Assembly: GCA_002729885.1 (NCBI GenBank)
Contig: PBUB01000013.1
Location: 1 to 64,000, forward strand
Direction of reading: 5' to 3'
Length of the DNA stretch: 64,000 bases
DNA from: Spirochaetaceae bacterium
Lineage (GTDB): Bacteria; Spirochaetota; Leptospiria; Leptospirales; Leptonemataceae
Positions 1 through 7,130 of this stretch are shown here, piece by piece (the stretch's first letter is position 1; each line of letters opens with the position of its first letter). The notes under the pieces are model-generated. The model searched no databases. It worked only from the letters and a program-made list of their open reading frames with translations, and was not told the origin of the DNA. The position numbers and the translations under genes were made by a program.

Positions 1-95
1 ACTCAATGGTCCCGAGCGGACCAGAAAGAGTCGTAGACTCTTTCGTGATCACGATGATCACTAGCGGCGGAGCCGCGCACCCGAGACACGGGAGG
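1..95. repeat. 95-bp direct repeat, copy A (cut by the window edge)
   Basis: Bases 1-95 match 284-378 with one substitution (C at 82, A at 365). The repeat holds three inverted repeats: 24-32 with 36-44 (9 bp, 3-nt loop), 45-50 with 56-61, and 64-68 with 72-76. The copy starts at the first base of the window, so its true left end is not visible and more copies may lie upstream. No plausible gene lies inside it. It looks like a structured intergenic repeat; I do not recognise the family. Confidence 0.9.
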
Positions 96-283
96 GCCAA
101 CTGGAAGGCGGCAGTAGGATCAGGGGCTTCTTAATGAAGCCCTACCCACTTGTAAGGCGCCGAACGAAGCGATATTGAGCCGCCGCTCGGTGGCGCAAAC
201 GACGCCTCCATGCATCGATTGCGCCACACACCACTTCCTGTGGTCTGACTCGCGGATGCTCGATTTCTGGAGGTCCGCACGGA
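96..283. other. Structured spacer between the two repeat copies
   Basis: This 188-bp stretch has no convincing gene but is rich in inverted repeats. There is a 7-bp stem at about 124-142 (GGGCTTC/GAAGCCC), a perfect 9-bp pair at 191-199 and 220-228 (GTGGCGCAA/TTGCGCCAC), and a short ACCAC/GTGGT hairpin near 232-245. The word at 151-166 recurs with one difference at 392-407. It could be part of a larger repeated unit or a structured RNA. Open frames here run through the repeats on both strands and look like noise. Confidence 0.5.
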
Positions 284-378
284 ACTCAATGGTCCCGAGC
301 GGACCAGAAAGAGTCGTAGACTCTTTCGTGATCACGATGATCACTAGCGGCGGAGCCGCGCACCAGAGACACGGGAGG
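284..378. repeat. 95-bp direct repeat, copy B
   Basis: This is the second copy of the repeat at 1-95, with a single difference at 365. It carries the same three hairpins. It is followed by a 7-bp inverted repeat at 382-388 and 392-398 (CCTTACA/TGTAAGG) just upstream of the transporter gene at 436. That hairpin has no T-tract, so it is more likely part of the repeat family or a leader structure than a simple terminator. Confidence 0.92.
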
Positions 379-435
379 CGTCCTTACACGATGTAAGGCG
401 CCGAGCGTACCTCTTTAGAAGGAAAGGAATAGATT
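379..435 (+). promoter_or_regulatory. Leader of the NSS transporter operon with strong ribosome binding site
   Basis: The 57 bases before the ATG at 436 hold the CCTTACA/TGTAAGG hairpin (382-398) and a purine-rich ribosome binding site, AAGGAAAGGAA, at about 419-429. I do not see a clear -35/-10 pair. If the operon starts here, its promoter must lie inside the repeat. Confidence 0.4.
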
Positions 436-2004
436 ATGCAAAACAAAGAACGATGGGGATCTAGAATCGGGGTAATTCTCGCGGTGATGGGAAGTGCCAT
501 CGGACTGGGGAACTTCCTTAGATTTCCAGGGTTGGCTGCAAAATATGAAGGGGGAGCCTTTATGATTCCTTACTTCATCGCCCTTCTCTTACTGGGCCTT
601 CCTATTGCATGGCTGGAATGGTCTATGGGGCGATATGGCGGCGATAAAGGATATCATTCCAGTCCTGGTATCTTTCGAGCGCTTTGGAAACGGAAAGGAT
701 CACCCTATTTTGGATTTCTGGGTCTTCTGGTGCCGGTGGGCATCTACATGTACTACGTTTTCATCGAAGCCCTCTGTCTCTACTATGCTTATCTCTATCT
801 GGTTGGCGGTCTTCCTGAATTCAATGCATTGAGTGGAGGAACACCCTTTAAAGATCTATTCGCTTCCGCCACAGGATCCGGGGCCGATGGTAGTCTTTTT
901 ACCGGAACCCATCCAATTCTATTTTTTGTTCTCATCTGTTTCGCTTTGAATACGGGCATCATCTATCGCGGACTGTCCAGGGGCATTGAGATTGTAACCC
1001 GGGTGGCCATCCCGGTGCTATTCATCTGTGCCATACTTGTGCTTGTTCGTGTACTCTCTCTGGGAACGCCGGATCCGGTTAACTTTCCCGAACGCAACGT
1101 ACTGGATGGTCTGGGTTACATGTGGAATCCGGAACCCAGAAACAAGACATTCATTGAATCTCTCCTGAATGCTGAGATGTGGATGGAAGCTGCAGGCCAG
1201 GTATTCTTTTCACTGTCAGTAGGCTTTGGTGTAATCATCACCTATTCAAGCTATGTGCGAAGAAATGAGGATGTTGTTCTATCTGGCACCACTTCGGCTT
1301 CCGGTAATATCTTCGCCGAAGTAGCGCTGGGCGGATTGATTACCATTCCCGCCGCATTTATCTTTCTGGGACCTGCCGGAATTAGCGACTCTACATTTGC
1401 GCTTGGGTTTGAGACCCTGCCTCAGGTATTCCAGGCCATGCCGGTGGGGAACTTCTTTGGATTTCTCTGGTTCTTTCTATTGTTTCTGGCAGCTATTACA
1501 AGCTCCCTGTCCATGCTTCAGCCAGCCATTGCCTTTTTTGAAGAAGGGCTGGGATTGGAGCGAAAGACCTCTGTAACATTTCTGGGGCTCATCACATTAA
1601 TAGGCACCGGATTTGTAGCTTACTTCAGTCTGGGAAACAAAGGCCTGGGATATATGGATTTCTGGGTAGGCACCTTTGCCATTTACTTGCTGGCAATGCT
1701 TCAGGTGCTGGTGGGCGGATGGTTCTTTGGCGCCGACAGGGCCATCGAGGAGGCCAATCGAGGCTCCTATCTCAAACTGCCAAAATGGGTGGGATTCATC
1801 TGGAAGTACGTTTCACCGGCTTTCTTAATCGTTATCTTTGTACTGTGGATTCAGCAGGAACTGCCCAAGAAGCTGGATGCCCTGGGCTCAGATGTTACCA
1901 TGCAGTTGACGGTAACATTCCTTGTAGTTCTATCTGCTTTCTTTATCATCCTGATTTCGGCAGCTCTCAGGCGATGGCGTAAGCAGGAAAAGGAGGATCT
2001 ATGA
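436..2004 (+). CDS. Na+-dependent amino-acid transporter, NSS family, MetP-like large subunit
   Basis: This 522-aa inner-membrane protein belongs to the neurotransmitter:sodium symporter family (LeuT fold), which imports amino acids with Na+. The N-terminus has the TM1 signature GSAIGLGNFLRFP (about residues 19-31), where the helix unwinds around substrate and sodium. About 12 hydrophobic segments follow, and the tail is basic and cytoplasmic. The length is normal for bacterial members. A strong AGGAAAGG site precedes the ATG. The stop overlaps the ATG of a 52-aa membrane peptide at 2001 that resembles the MetS small subunit, so a methionine/alanine importer of the MetP type is most likely. 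The substrate itself cannot be read from the sequence. Confidence 0.9.
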   Translation: MQNKERWGSRIGVILAVMGSAIGLGNFLRFPGLAAKYEGGAFMIPYFIALLLLGLPIAWLEWSMGRYGGDKGYHSSPGIFRALWKRKGSPYFGFLGLLVPVGIYMYYVFIEALCLYYAYLYLVGGLPEFNALSGGTPFKDLFASATGSGADGSLFTGTHPILFFVLICFALNTGIIYRGLSRGIEIVTRVAIPVLFICAILVLVRVLSLGTPDPVNFPERNVLDGLGYMWNPEPRNKTFIESLLNAEMWMEAAGQVFFSLSVGFGVIITYSSYVRRNEDVVLSGTTSASGNIFAEVALGGLITIPAAFIFLGPAGISDSTFALGFETLPQVFQAMPVGNFFGFLWFFLLFLAAITSSLSMLQPAIAFFEEGLGLERKTSVTFLGLITLIGTGFVAYFSLGNKGLGYMDFWVGTFAIYLLAMLQVLVGGWFFGADRAIEEANRGSYLKLPKWVGFIWKYVSPAFLIVIFVLWIQQELPKKLDALGSDVTMQLTVTFLVVLSAFFIILISAALRRWRKQEKEDL

Positions 2005-2159
2005 CACTCGGCGGCTGGATAGTAATGACATTATCAGTAGGATTTGTAACGGCTCTTTTTGGAAGCACATTGTATATGATTCTGCGTAAGAAGCCTGATC
2101 CCACAGAACACATGCATTCAACAATGGAAGAGACACCGGACATGCATCCGGATGAATGA
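2001..2159 (+). CDS. Small subunit of an NSS transporter (MetS-like), 52 aa
   Basis: This short gene starts at an ATG that overlaps the transporter stop (ATGA). It has an excellent ribosome binding site, AAAGGAGG, about 5 nt upstream inside the transporter gene. The product is 52 aa, with one hydrophobic helix (about residues 5-27) and then RKKPDPTE and an acidic, His- and Met-containing tail. Single-helix partners of this kind are known for NSS transporters of the MetP/MetS methionine-alanine type (Pfam MaAIMP_sms). Position, size, topology and the basic-then-Pro segment after the helix all fit. The assignment rests on context and topology, not on alignment. Confidence 0.75.
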   Translation: MTLGGWIVMTLSVGFVTALFGSTLYMILRKKPDPTEHMHSTMEETPDMHPDE

Positions 2160-2162
2160 CAT

Positions 2163-2951
2163 ATGAGCGAATCCATATCCCTGGAAACAATCGATAATGG
2201 CCAGATAGGCATTCTTTATCTAAATAATCCGGAGTCCAAAAACTCCATGACGCTGGAAATGGGGCTGGGGTTTCATCGTGAACTGCATCGATTGGCCTCC
2301 CAGGACCCTCTGCCCCGGGCTGTCATCATCACGGGCAAGAATGGTCTTTTTTCCAGTGGCGGTGATCTGGGCCTGCTTCGTTCTTTCATGGAGAAAAGCC
2401 AGAAAGACAATGAAGAGTTTATGGAGTCATTCTACAGACTGTTTCTGGAAGTGCGCAACATGCCATTTCCGGTGCTGGCAGCCGTAAACGGCCATGCCAT
2501 CGGCGCCAGTCTGGCCCTGGCTCTGGCCTGCGATCTTCGCTATTTCGTTCCTGAAGGAAAATATGCATTCAACTTTGTTCGCATCGGAATTCATCCAGGC
2601 ATGGGCTCCAGTTTTCTGGCGCGCAGCGTAGCCGGCCTGCATCAGGCCCAGGAACTATTACTTACAGGAAGGCAGATTTCCGGAAAGGAGGCGCTGGAGC
2701 GAGGACTCTGCCATGCGGTGTATTCCCAGGAGGAAATTCTGGATAAAACCATTGAAGTTGCCAGAGAGATTGCCGGTGCGGCCCCGGGAGCTGTGCGAGC
2801 TCTCAAGCAGGGACTGTACCGAGACACCAATCTGGAACAGACTCTAAAGTACGAAGCTTCCAGCCAGGCAGAGAACTATCTAAGTGCAGATTTCAAAGAA
2901 GCCATGGATGCCATCCAGGAAAAGAGAAAGCCCGATTACAAAGACAGGTAG
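2163..2951 (+). CDS. Enoyl-CoA hydratase/isomerase-family (crotonase fold) protein
   Basis: This 262-aa cytoplasmic protein has the crotonase fold, with the CoA-binding and oxyanion-hole stretches GLFSSGGDLGLL (about 58-69) and VNGHAIGASLALALACDLR (about 107-125). The two glutamates that catalyse water addition in classical enoyl-CoA hydratase appear to be missing: the positions read as Ser in GASLA and as Phe or Val in the stretch before RIGIHPG. It may be an isomerase, a hydrolase-type member or a non-hydratase paralogue. It starts 3 nt after the small transporter subunit, so it is probably co-transcribed with it. No link between the two functions is evident. Confidence 0.85.
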   Translation: MSESISLETIDNGQIGILYLNNPESKNSMTLEMGLGFHRELHRLASQDPLPRAVIITGKNGLFSSGGDLGLLRSFMEKSQKDNEEFMESFYRLFLEVRNMPFPVLAAVNGHAIGASLALALACDLRYFVPEGKYAFNFVRIGIHPGMGSSFLARSVAGLHQAQELLLTGRQISGKEALERGLCHAVYSQEEILDKTIEVAREIAGAAPGAVRALKQGLYRDTNLEQTLKYEASSQAENYLSADFKEAMDAIQEKRKPDYKDR

Positions 2952-3059
2952 CTTTCCCGGGATGTGCGGCCGGTAAAAAGCTGTACTCAGATCCGAGCGG
3001 CAATGGACTGTTCGGAGTTTTCAGATGCCACAGGCAAAAGACAGATGGACAAGAGCTAA

Positions 3060-3905
3060 ATGAAAAAACTTTCAGCGGCCATAATTACTTACAACGAAGA
3101 AAAGAACATTCGTGACTGCATTGAATCCTGTCTTCCGGTCGCAGATGAAATTTTGATTCTGGATTCACACAGCACGGATGAGACAGAAGCCATAGCGAAA
3201 AGCTATGACCGGGTACGATTTGAAGCCAGAGATTTTGACGGTCACATAGAACAGAAAAATGCAGCCATTGAGCGCTGCAGCCATGAATGGATACTATCTC
3301 TGGATGCTGACGAAAGGGTTTCGCCGGAGCTACAAAACAGCCTCATCCAGTTCAAACAGGAATCAGAGACACAAAATAACGGTTACAGACTTGCAAGACT
3401 TACCTTTCATATGGGTCGATTCATTCGGCATTCTGGCTGGTATCCTCAGAGACGATTTAGACTCTTTCGCAAAGGAAAAGCAAAATGGGCCGGCGAGAAT
3501 CCACATGATTTCGTGGAGATCCAGGGCAACGGAGGCGTCCTGAAGGGAGATATCATTCATTATAGCTTCAAGGATTTATCCCACCAGGTAGATACCGTAA
3601 ATAAGTTCAGCTCCATTGTAGCTTTTACAAGATTTCGAAAAGGCCGACGATTTCGCTGGCTTCCGGTGCTTTATAAGCCCTGGGGAAAGTTCTGGGAGAT
3701 ATATTTATTCAAAAGAGGGTTTCTGGACGGATTTCCGGGCTTTGCCATTGCCATGGCCTCCGCTTTTTCCACATTTCTCAAATTTGCGAAAATCTACGAA
3801 TTGGACCGTAAATTCATTGCTCGCCCCTCAAATGTTCGACTATCTTATGGAGAGAAGGAATCTTCCGGGGAACCTCGAGAATTTCCGCGCCCTGGAAAGC
3901 AGTGA
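3060..3905 (+). CDS. Family 2 glycosyltransferase, WaaE/KdtX-like
   Basis: This 281-aa protein starts with the GT-A fold signature SAAIITYNEEKNIRDCIES. It has the nucleotide-sugar/metal motif as LDADER at about residues 81-86 and a second acidic motif near SFKDLSHQ. This arrangement is typical of the WaaE/KdtX-like GT2 group, which adds sugars such as glucose or heptose to LPS core or related glycans on the cytoplasmic face. A hydrophobic stretch near residues 220-245 (FKRGFLDGFPGFAIAMASAF) suggests membrane association. The stop is 3 nt before the mltG start, so the two envelope genes are likely co-transcribed. The sugar and acceptor are unknown. Confidence 0.85.
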   Translation: MKKLSAAIITYNEEKNIRDCIESCLPVADEILILDSHSTDETEAIAKSYDRVRFEARDFDGHIEQKNAAIERCSHEWILSLDADERVSPELQNSLIQFKQESETQNNGYRLARLTFHMGRFIRHSGWYPQRRFRLFRKGKAKWAGENPHDFVEIQGNGGVLKGDIIHYSFKDLSHQVDTVNKFSSIVAFTRFRKGRRFRWLPVLYKPWGKFWEIYLFKRGFLDGFPGFAIAMASAFSTFLKFAKIYELDRKFIARPSNVRLSYGEKESSGEPREFPRPGKQ

Positions 3906-3908
3906 AAG

Positions 3909-4910
3909 ATGAACAAGGTTAAAGACATTCGTTACTGGGCCGGTGCCCTGGTTTTTGTAGGATTGGGCCTGATACTCTACCTGCAATTTTTAAGTCCATC
4001 TCGCGCCGCTGGAGATGGATCGCAAAAGATAGTATACGATTTGAAGCACGGTTCTGGCGCCTATAGCGTGGCCCGGGACCTGAGCGAATCCGGCATCATT
4101 CGATCGGCGGACTATTTCAAGCTGTATATGCGCATCACCGGTCTTCAGGATGAACTGAAAGCAGGCTCCTACGAATTGAACGACGGAATGTCCACCCATG
4201 AAGTGGCAGATGTGCTCACCGATGGAAGAGTCCGTATGGTGCAATTCACAATCCCCGAAGGCTGGCATAACCGGCAGATTGCCGAGTTGATGGTGAAACG
4301 GGGCTTCGCAGAGAACGAAGAACAATTCATCAAGCTCACAGAAGATCCGGAAATTCTGAAGAAATATAAAATCCCGGCCAAGTCTACAGAAGGTTACCTG
4401 TTTCCGGAAACCTACACAATCAGCCATGGATACCCTCTGGAAAAAATCCATGAGGCAATGATTCAGCGTTTCTTTGTACAACTGGAAAAGGCGGATCCTC
4501 CGGAAAACCTGTCGGCTGCAGATTTACATAAGAAGCTCATACTGGCATCCATCATAGAAAGGGAGGCTGCGAAGAAGGATGAGCTTCCCCATATGTCCCG
4601 GGTATTTATGAATCGACTGGATAAAGGGATGCGATTGGAATCCTGCGCCACAATTCAATATCTACTTCCCAAACCCAGAGAGAAACTCTACGAAAAGGAT
4701 CTACAGATCAAGAGCCCTTACAATACCTACGAACATGGAGGCATGCCACCGGGGCCAATCTCCAACCCGGGGCTGGCAGCATTGAAGGCAGCCTTTCATC
4801 CCGAAGAAGGGGACTTTCTGTTCTTCGTATTGAAGCCCGATGGCTCCCATCATTTCTCAAAGACATTTCAAGAGCACGTAAAGGCCAAACGAAAGTACCT
4901 GGGCTCCTGA
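3909..4910 (+). CDS. mltG: Endolytic murein transglycosylase MltG
   Basis: This 333-aa protein has an N-terminal membrane anchor (about residues 12-28, ALVFVGLGLILYLQF). A LysM-like segment follows, then the YceG/MltG catalytic domain. The catalytic Glu lies in LASIIEREA (about residues 213-221), followed by VFMNRLDKGMRLESCATIQY and the NTYEHGGMPPGPISNPG motif, all hallmarks of the family. MltG cuts nascent peptidoglycan strands in the periplasm and so helps set glycan length. The length matches E. coli MltG. It follows the glycosyltransferase with a 3-nt gap. Confidence 0.95.
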   Translation: MNKVKDIRYWAGALVFVGLGLILYLQFLSPSRAAGDGSQKIVYDLKHGSGAYSVARDLSESGIIRSADYFKLYMRITGLQDELKAGSYELNDGMSTHEVADVLTDGRVRMVQFTIPEGWHNRQIAELMVKRGFAENEEQFIKLTEDPEILKKYKIPAKSTEGYLFPETYTISHGYPLEKIHEAMIQRFFVQLEKADPPENLSAADLHKKLILASIIEREAAKKDELPHMSRVFMNRLDKGMRLESCATIQYLLPKPREKLYEKDLQIKSPYNTYEHGGMPPGPISNPGLAALKAAFHPEEGDFLFFVLKPDGSHHFSKTFQEHVKAKRKYLGS

Positions 4911-5020
4911 CCATGAAGCACCACTCCAGGATGCATTTCCGGGGGGCTCTACATTTCAGGCGCATCGGTAATTTCTTGCCTGCACAGAGCAATGGGGCAT
5001 AATGTGGACTGGCACGTGGA

Positions 5021-5635
5021 GTGGAACCCTTGGCAGAGAAGAAAAGTGAAAATAAGCAGGCCCAGGCAGGAGACTTTCAGAGGATTCTGGATCAGCTAAA
5101 GCAGCTGGAAGATGAAAATGGAAAGTTGCAGAAGGAACTCCAGAATCGCAGGAAAGAAAGAGCCCGATTAATCCAGGATCTTCGCAAGCAACACAAAAGG
5201 GCCGGAGAAAGGGTCAAGCTACTGGATGCTCGCCTTCAGGCAGGCACAGAGAAATTGAAGCAGCTACAGGGCCTGGTGGCACGCCTGAGAGAACTACAGC
5301 AACAAAAAGAAGAGCTTATTGAAAAACTGGCCCTCAGACTTCAGATGGGAGGGCCGGCCCCTGCTTCCGGGACGCAAACTCCACCATCGGCTTCCCCTTC
5401 TGCCCCCGTAAAAAGTGCCAAAAAATCGGCTTCTAAGAAGAAGGCGCCGGAAAAATCGACATCCCCCTCCGGCAGCAGCAAAACCACGGCTCCAACTTCG
5501 AAATCGGAAGCACCAGCGGGGGCCAACCTGGGAGATCTGAAACAGCAACTGGGCTCGCTTCTGGAAGATGTGAAAAACATGAAGCGAACACGGGTAAAAC
5601 TGGAAAAGGAGATTGACCGGCTGAAGGGAGACTAA
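5021..5635 (+). CDS. Two-part coiled-coil protein with a Lys/Ser/Ala/Pro-rich linker
   Basis: This 204-aa protein is not recognised. Residues about 15-108 are heptad-rich coiled coil full of Lys, Glu, Gln and Leu. Residues about 112-165 form a low-complexity linker of Ser, Ala, Pro, Lys and Thr. Residues about 170-203 form a second coiled coil. There is no signal peptide or membrane segment, so it is probably cytoplasmic. The frame is closed upstream by a stop at 5000. The start is either GTG 5021 or, with a better spaced GGAG at 5018-5021, TTG 5030. It lies 17 nt upstream of rplM and may share its transcript. No function can be assigned. Confidence 0.7.
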   Translation: MEPLAEKKSENKQAQAGDFQRILDQLKQLEDENGKLQKELQNRRKERARLIQDLRKQHKRAGERVKLLDARLQAGTEKLKQLQGLVARLRELQQQKEELIEKLALRLQMGGPAPASGTQTPPSASPSAPVKSAKKSASKKKAPEKSTSPSGSSKTTAPTSKSEAPAGANLGDLKQQLGSLLEDVKNMKRTRVKLEKEIDRLKGD

Positions 5636-5652
5636 ATCCTGTCCAGATCAGT

Positions 5653-6114
5653 ATGAGCCATCTATTGCCTACACAGAGAACCCCGCTAACAGCGGAAAAG
5701 AACATCACTAAGAAGTGGATCCTGGTAGATGCCGACGGGCAGAATCTGGGCCGTCTGTCTGCTCAAATTGCTTATCGCTTGCGTGGAAAGCACAGAGTGG
5801 ATTTCTCTACCCACCAGGACGTGGGAGACTTCGTAGTTGTTGTAAACGCAGAAAAGATCAAAGTAACCGGTAAGAAACTGGATCAAAAGATCTATCACAA
5901 ACACTCCGGCTACACGGGAGGTCTTACCTCCATGAGCCTACGAGAGAAGCTGGACAAGAATCCTGTGTCTGCTCTGGAACTGGCGGTGCGTAGAATGCTA
6001 CCCAAAGGCTCTCTGGGTAGAAAGATGTTTCGTAACCTGAAGGTCTATACCGGAACCGAGCATCCCCATCAATCTCAAAAACCAGAAGCCTGGACTCCAG
6101 CGCACAGAACCTGA
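5653..6114 (+). CDS. rplM: Ribosomal protein uL13
   Basis: This 153-aa protein is the 50S subunit protein L13, which is needed early in large-subunit assembly. Signatures are [20 protein letters not shown] near residues 20-39, the [18 protein letters not shown] strand-turn segment, and the [20 protein letters not shown] block near residue 115. The N-terminus has about 15 extra residues before the usual start of homology. It is followed 23 nt later by rpsI, the conserved rplM-rpsI pair. Confidence 0.97.
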   Translation: MSHLLPTQRTPLTAEKNITKKWILVDADGQNLGRLSAQIAYRLRGKHRVDFSTHQDVGDFVVVVNAEKIKVTGKKLDQKIYHKHSGYTGGLTSMSLREKLDKNPVSALELAVRRMLPKGSLGRKMFRNLKVYTGTEHPHQSQKPEAWTPAHRT

Positions 6115-6137
6115 GAAATCATCTAGAATTAAAGACT

Positions 6138-6530
6138 ATGGCAAGCACACAAACAACATACCTGGGAAGAAGAAAAACCTCCGTGGCAAGATTGCAAATG
6201 AGCAGCGGCGATGGGCAGATTACTGTTAATGGTAAGCCCATTGAGCAGTATTTCACTGTGCCTCGAATGATGCAGCATGCTACCGAAGGGCTGAAACTGG
6301 CAGGAAAAGAAAGTGCCGTTAACCTGAAGATCAATGTTCGCGGCGGTGGCGTGAGCTCGCAATCTGGAGCGGTTCGCCTGGCACTGGCTCGTGCACTCCA
6401 GTCCGAGAATCCCCAGGTTCGTGAGCCTCTGAAAAAGGCAGGATTGCTTACCAGAGATCCAAGAATGGTAGAACGTAAGAAATACGGTCTGAGAAAAGCC
6501 CGGAGAGGAACTCAGTTCTCCAAACGTTAA
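6138..6530 (+). CDS. rpsI: Ribosomal protein uS9
   Basis: This 130-aa protein is 30S subunit protein S9. It has the N-terminal YLGRRKTSVARLQM motif, the central GGGVSSQSGAVRLALARAL block, and a basic C-terminal tail ending in FSKR. That tail reaches into the P site and contacts tRNA. All expected blocks are present and the length is standard. The gene is followed within 30 nt by a strong intrinsic terminator, closing the rplM-rpsI operon. Confidence 0.98.
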   Translation: MASTQTTYLGRRKTSVARLQMSSGDGQITVNGKPIEQYFTVPRMMQHATEGLKLAGKESAVNLKINVRGGGVSSQSGAVRLALARALQSENPQVREPLKKAGLLTRDPRMVERKKYGLRKARRGTQFSKR

Positions 6531-6556
6531 AAGGGTCCAACATGGTCCGTTTTTAC

Positions 6557-6582
6557 AAGCCGCAGAATTCTGCGGCTTTTTT
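6557..6582 (+). terminator. Rho-independent terminator after rpsI
   Basis: A perfect 11-bp inverted repeat, AAGCCGCAGAA with TTCTGCGGCTT (6557-6578), ends in a run of T through 6582. It lies 27 nt after the rpsI stop and separates the ribosomal operon from the iron operon. Confidence 0.93.
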
Positions 6583-6593
6583 CATCCCTGCAC

Positions 6594-6610
6594 TATGAGA
6601 CTGATTCTCA
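6594..6610 (+). promoter_or_regulatory. Fur-box-like operator of the feo operon
   Basis: TATGAGACTGATTCTCA fits a 7-1-7 inverted repeat (TGAGACT-G-ATTCTCA) with six of seven arm positions paired, close to Fur sites of the TGAGAAT-N-ATTCTCA type. It lies just upstream of a TTGAC -35-like element at 6618-6622. The identical 17-mer, at the same 7-nt distance from TTGAC, lies before the porin gene (53352-53368). I infer control by an iron-sensing repressor of the Fur family. Confidence 0.7.
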
Positions 6611-6750
6611 AAAAAATTTGACGAACGGACCCAGGGGCTCTTTTTTGAAGGAAATGATCTGAGTTGTTCCTCCAGGCAGAGATCCGTAATAGCTTCCGGG
6701 TTGATCTACTCTGCGGGATAAAGGAAAAGACAGCAGGACGCGAGGTAACG

Positions 6751-6900
6751 ATGACATACTGGGAAATGGCAATCATAACTCTGGTGGTAACAGGTGCCGG
6801 AACCTATCTGGCTCTACGAGTCATCAACCTGTTTCGCGCGGCAAGAAAGCCAGCGGGCAGTTGCTCTTCATCCTGCGGGTGTTCCAATGAATCTAGGTGA
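6751..6900 (+). CDS. FeoB-associated Cys-rich membrane protein
   Basis: This 49-aa protein has one transmembrane helix (about residues 5-24) followed by basic residues and the Cys cluster CSSSCGC at the C-terminus. This is the layout of the FeoB-associated Cys-rich small proteins (PF12669 type), found with ferrous-iron transporters and thought to act at the membrane with FeoB. I chose ATG 6751 because GAGGT lies 4-8 nt upstream and the helix then sits at the N-terminus; a longer upstream frame has no such support. It overlaps feoA by 14 nt. Here it comes first in the operon, whereas such genes often follow feoB. Confidence 0.75.
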   Translation: MTYWEMAIITLVVTGAGTYLALRVINLFRAARKPAGSCSSSCGCSNESR

Positions 6901-7111
6901 TCTGCAACCGGGCCAGACCGGCGTAATTCAATTTCTGGATGATTCGGATCCATTTCTGTTTCGTCTGGCTGAACTGGGATTTGTTCCAGGAGAAACCGTA
7001 GAAGTCTTGAAACGTGCACCCCTGGGCGATCCTCTGGAAGTGAAAGTCATGGAATCCTCCATGTGTATTCGCATGGAGCAGGCACGCCGAATCGAAATGC
7101 AGACCGGCTAG
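6887..7111 (+). CDS. feoA: Ferrous iron transport protein A
   Basis: This 74-aa cytoplasmic protein has the SH3-like FeoA fold: NLGDLQPGQTGVIQF, LAELGFVPGETVEVLKRAPLGDP, then the strand KVMESSMCIRMEQARRI. FeoA works with FeoB in Fe2+ uptake and binds its cytoplasmic side. ATG 6887 gives the standard length; it overlaps the preceding small gene and lies 19 nt upstream of feoB. Confidence 0.92.
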   Translation: MNLGDLQPGQTGVIQFLDDSDPFLFRLAELGFVPGETVEVLKRAPLGDPLEVKVMESSMCIRMEQARRIEMQTG

Positions 7112-7130
7112 AACCAGGGCAATACATTAA

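Noticed and set aside
96..283. Integron attC-like site
   Set aside because: Inverted repeats exist, but I find no paired RYYYAAC/GTTRRRY ends and no integrase in the window.
120..396. Open frames of about 73 aa on both strands across the repeats
   Set aside because: They run through hairpins and duplicated bases, have no ribosome binding site, and mirror each other.
3990..4481. Minus-strand frame of 163 aa inside mltG
   Set aside because: It is antisense to a well-conserved gene and has no motif.
4913..5002. 29-aa frame MKHHSRMHFRG between mltG and the coiled-coil gene
   Set aside because: It has no ribosome binding site and no recognisable feature; it could be chance.
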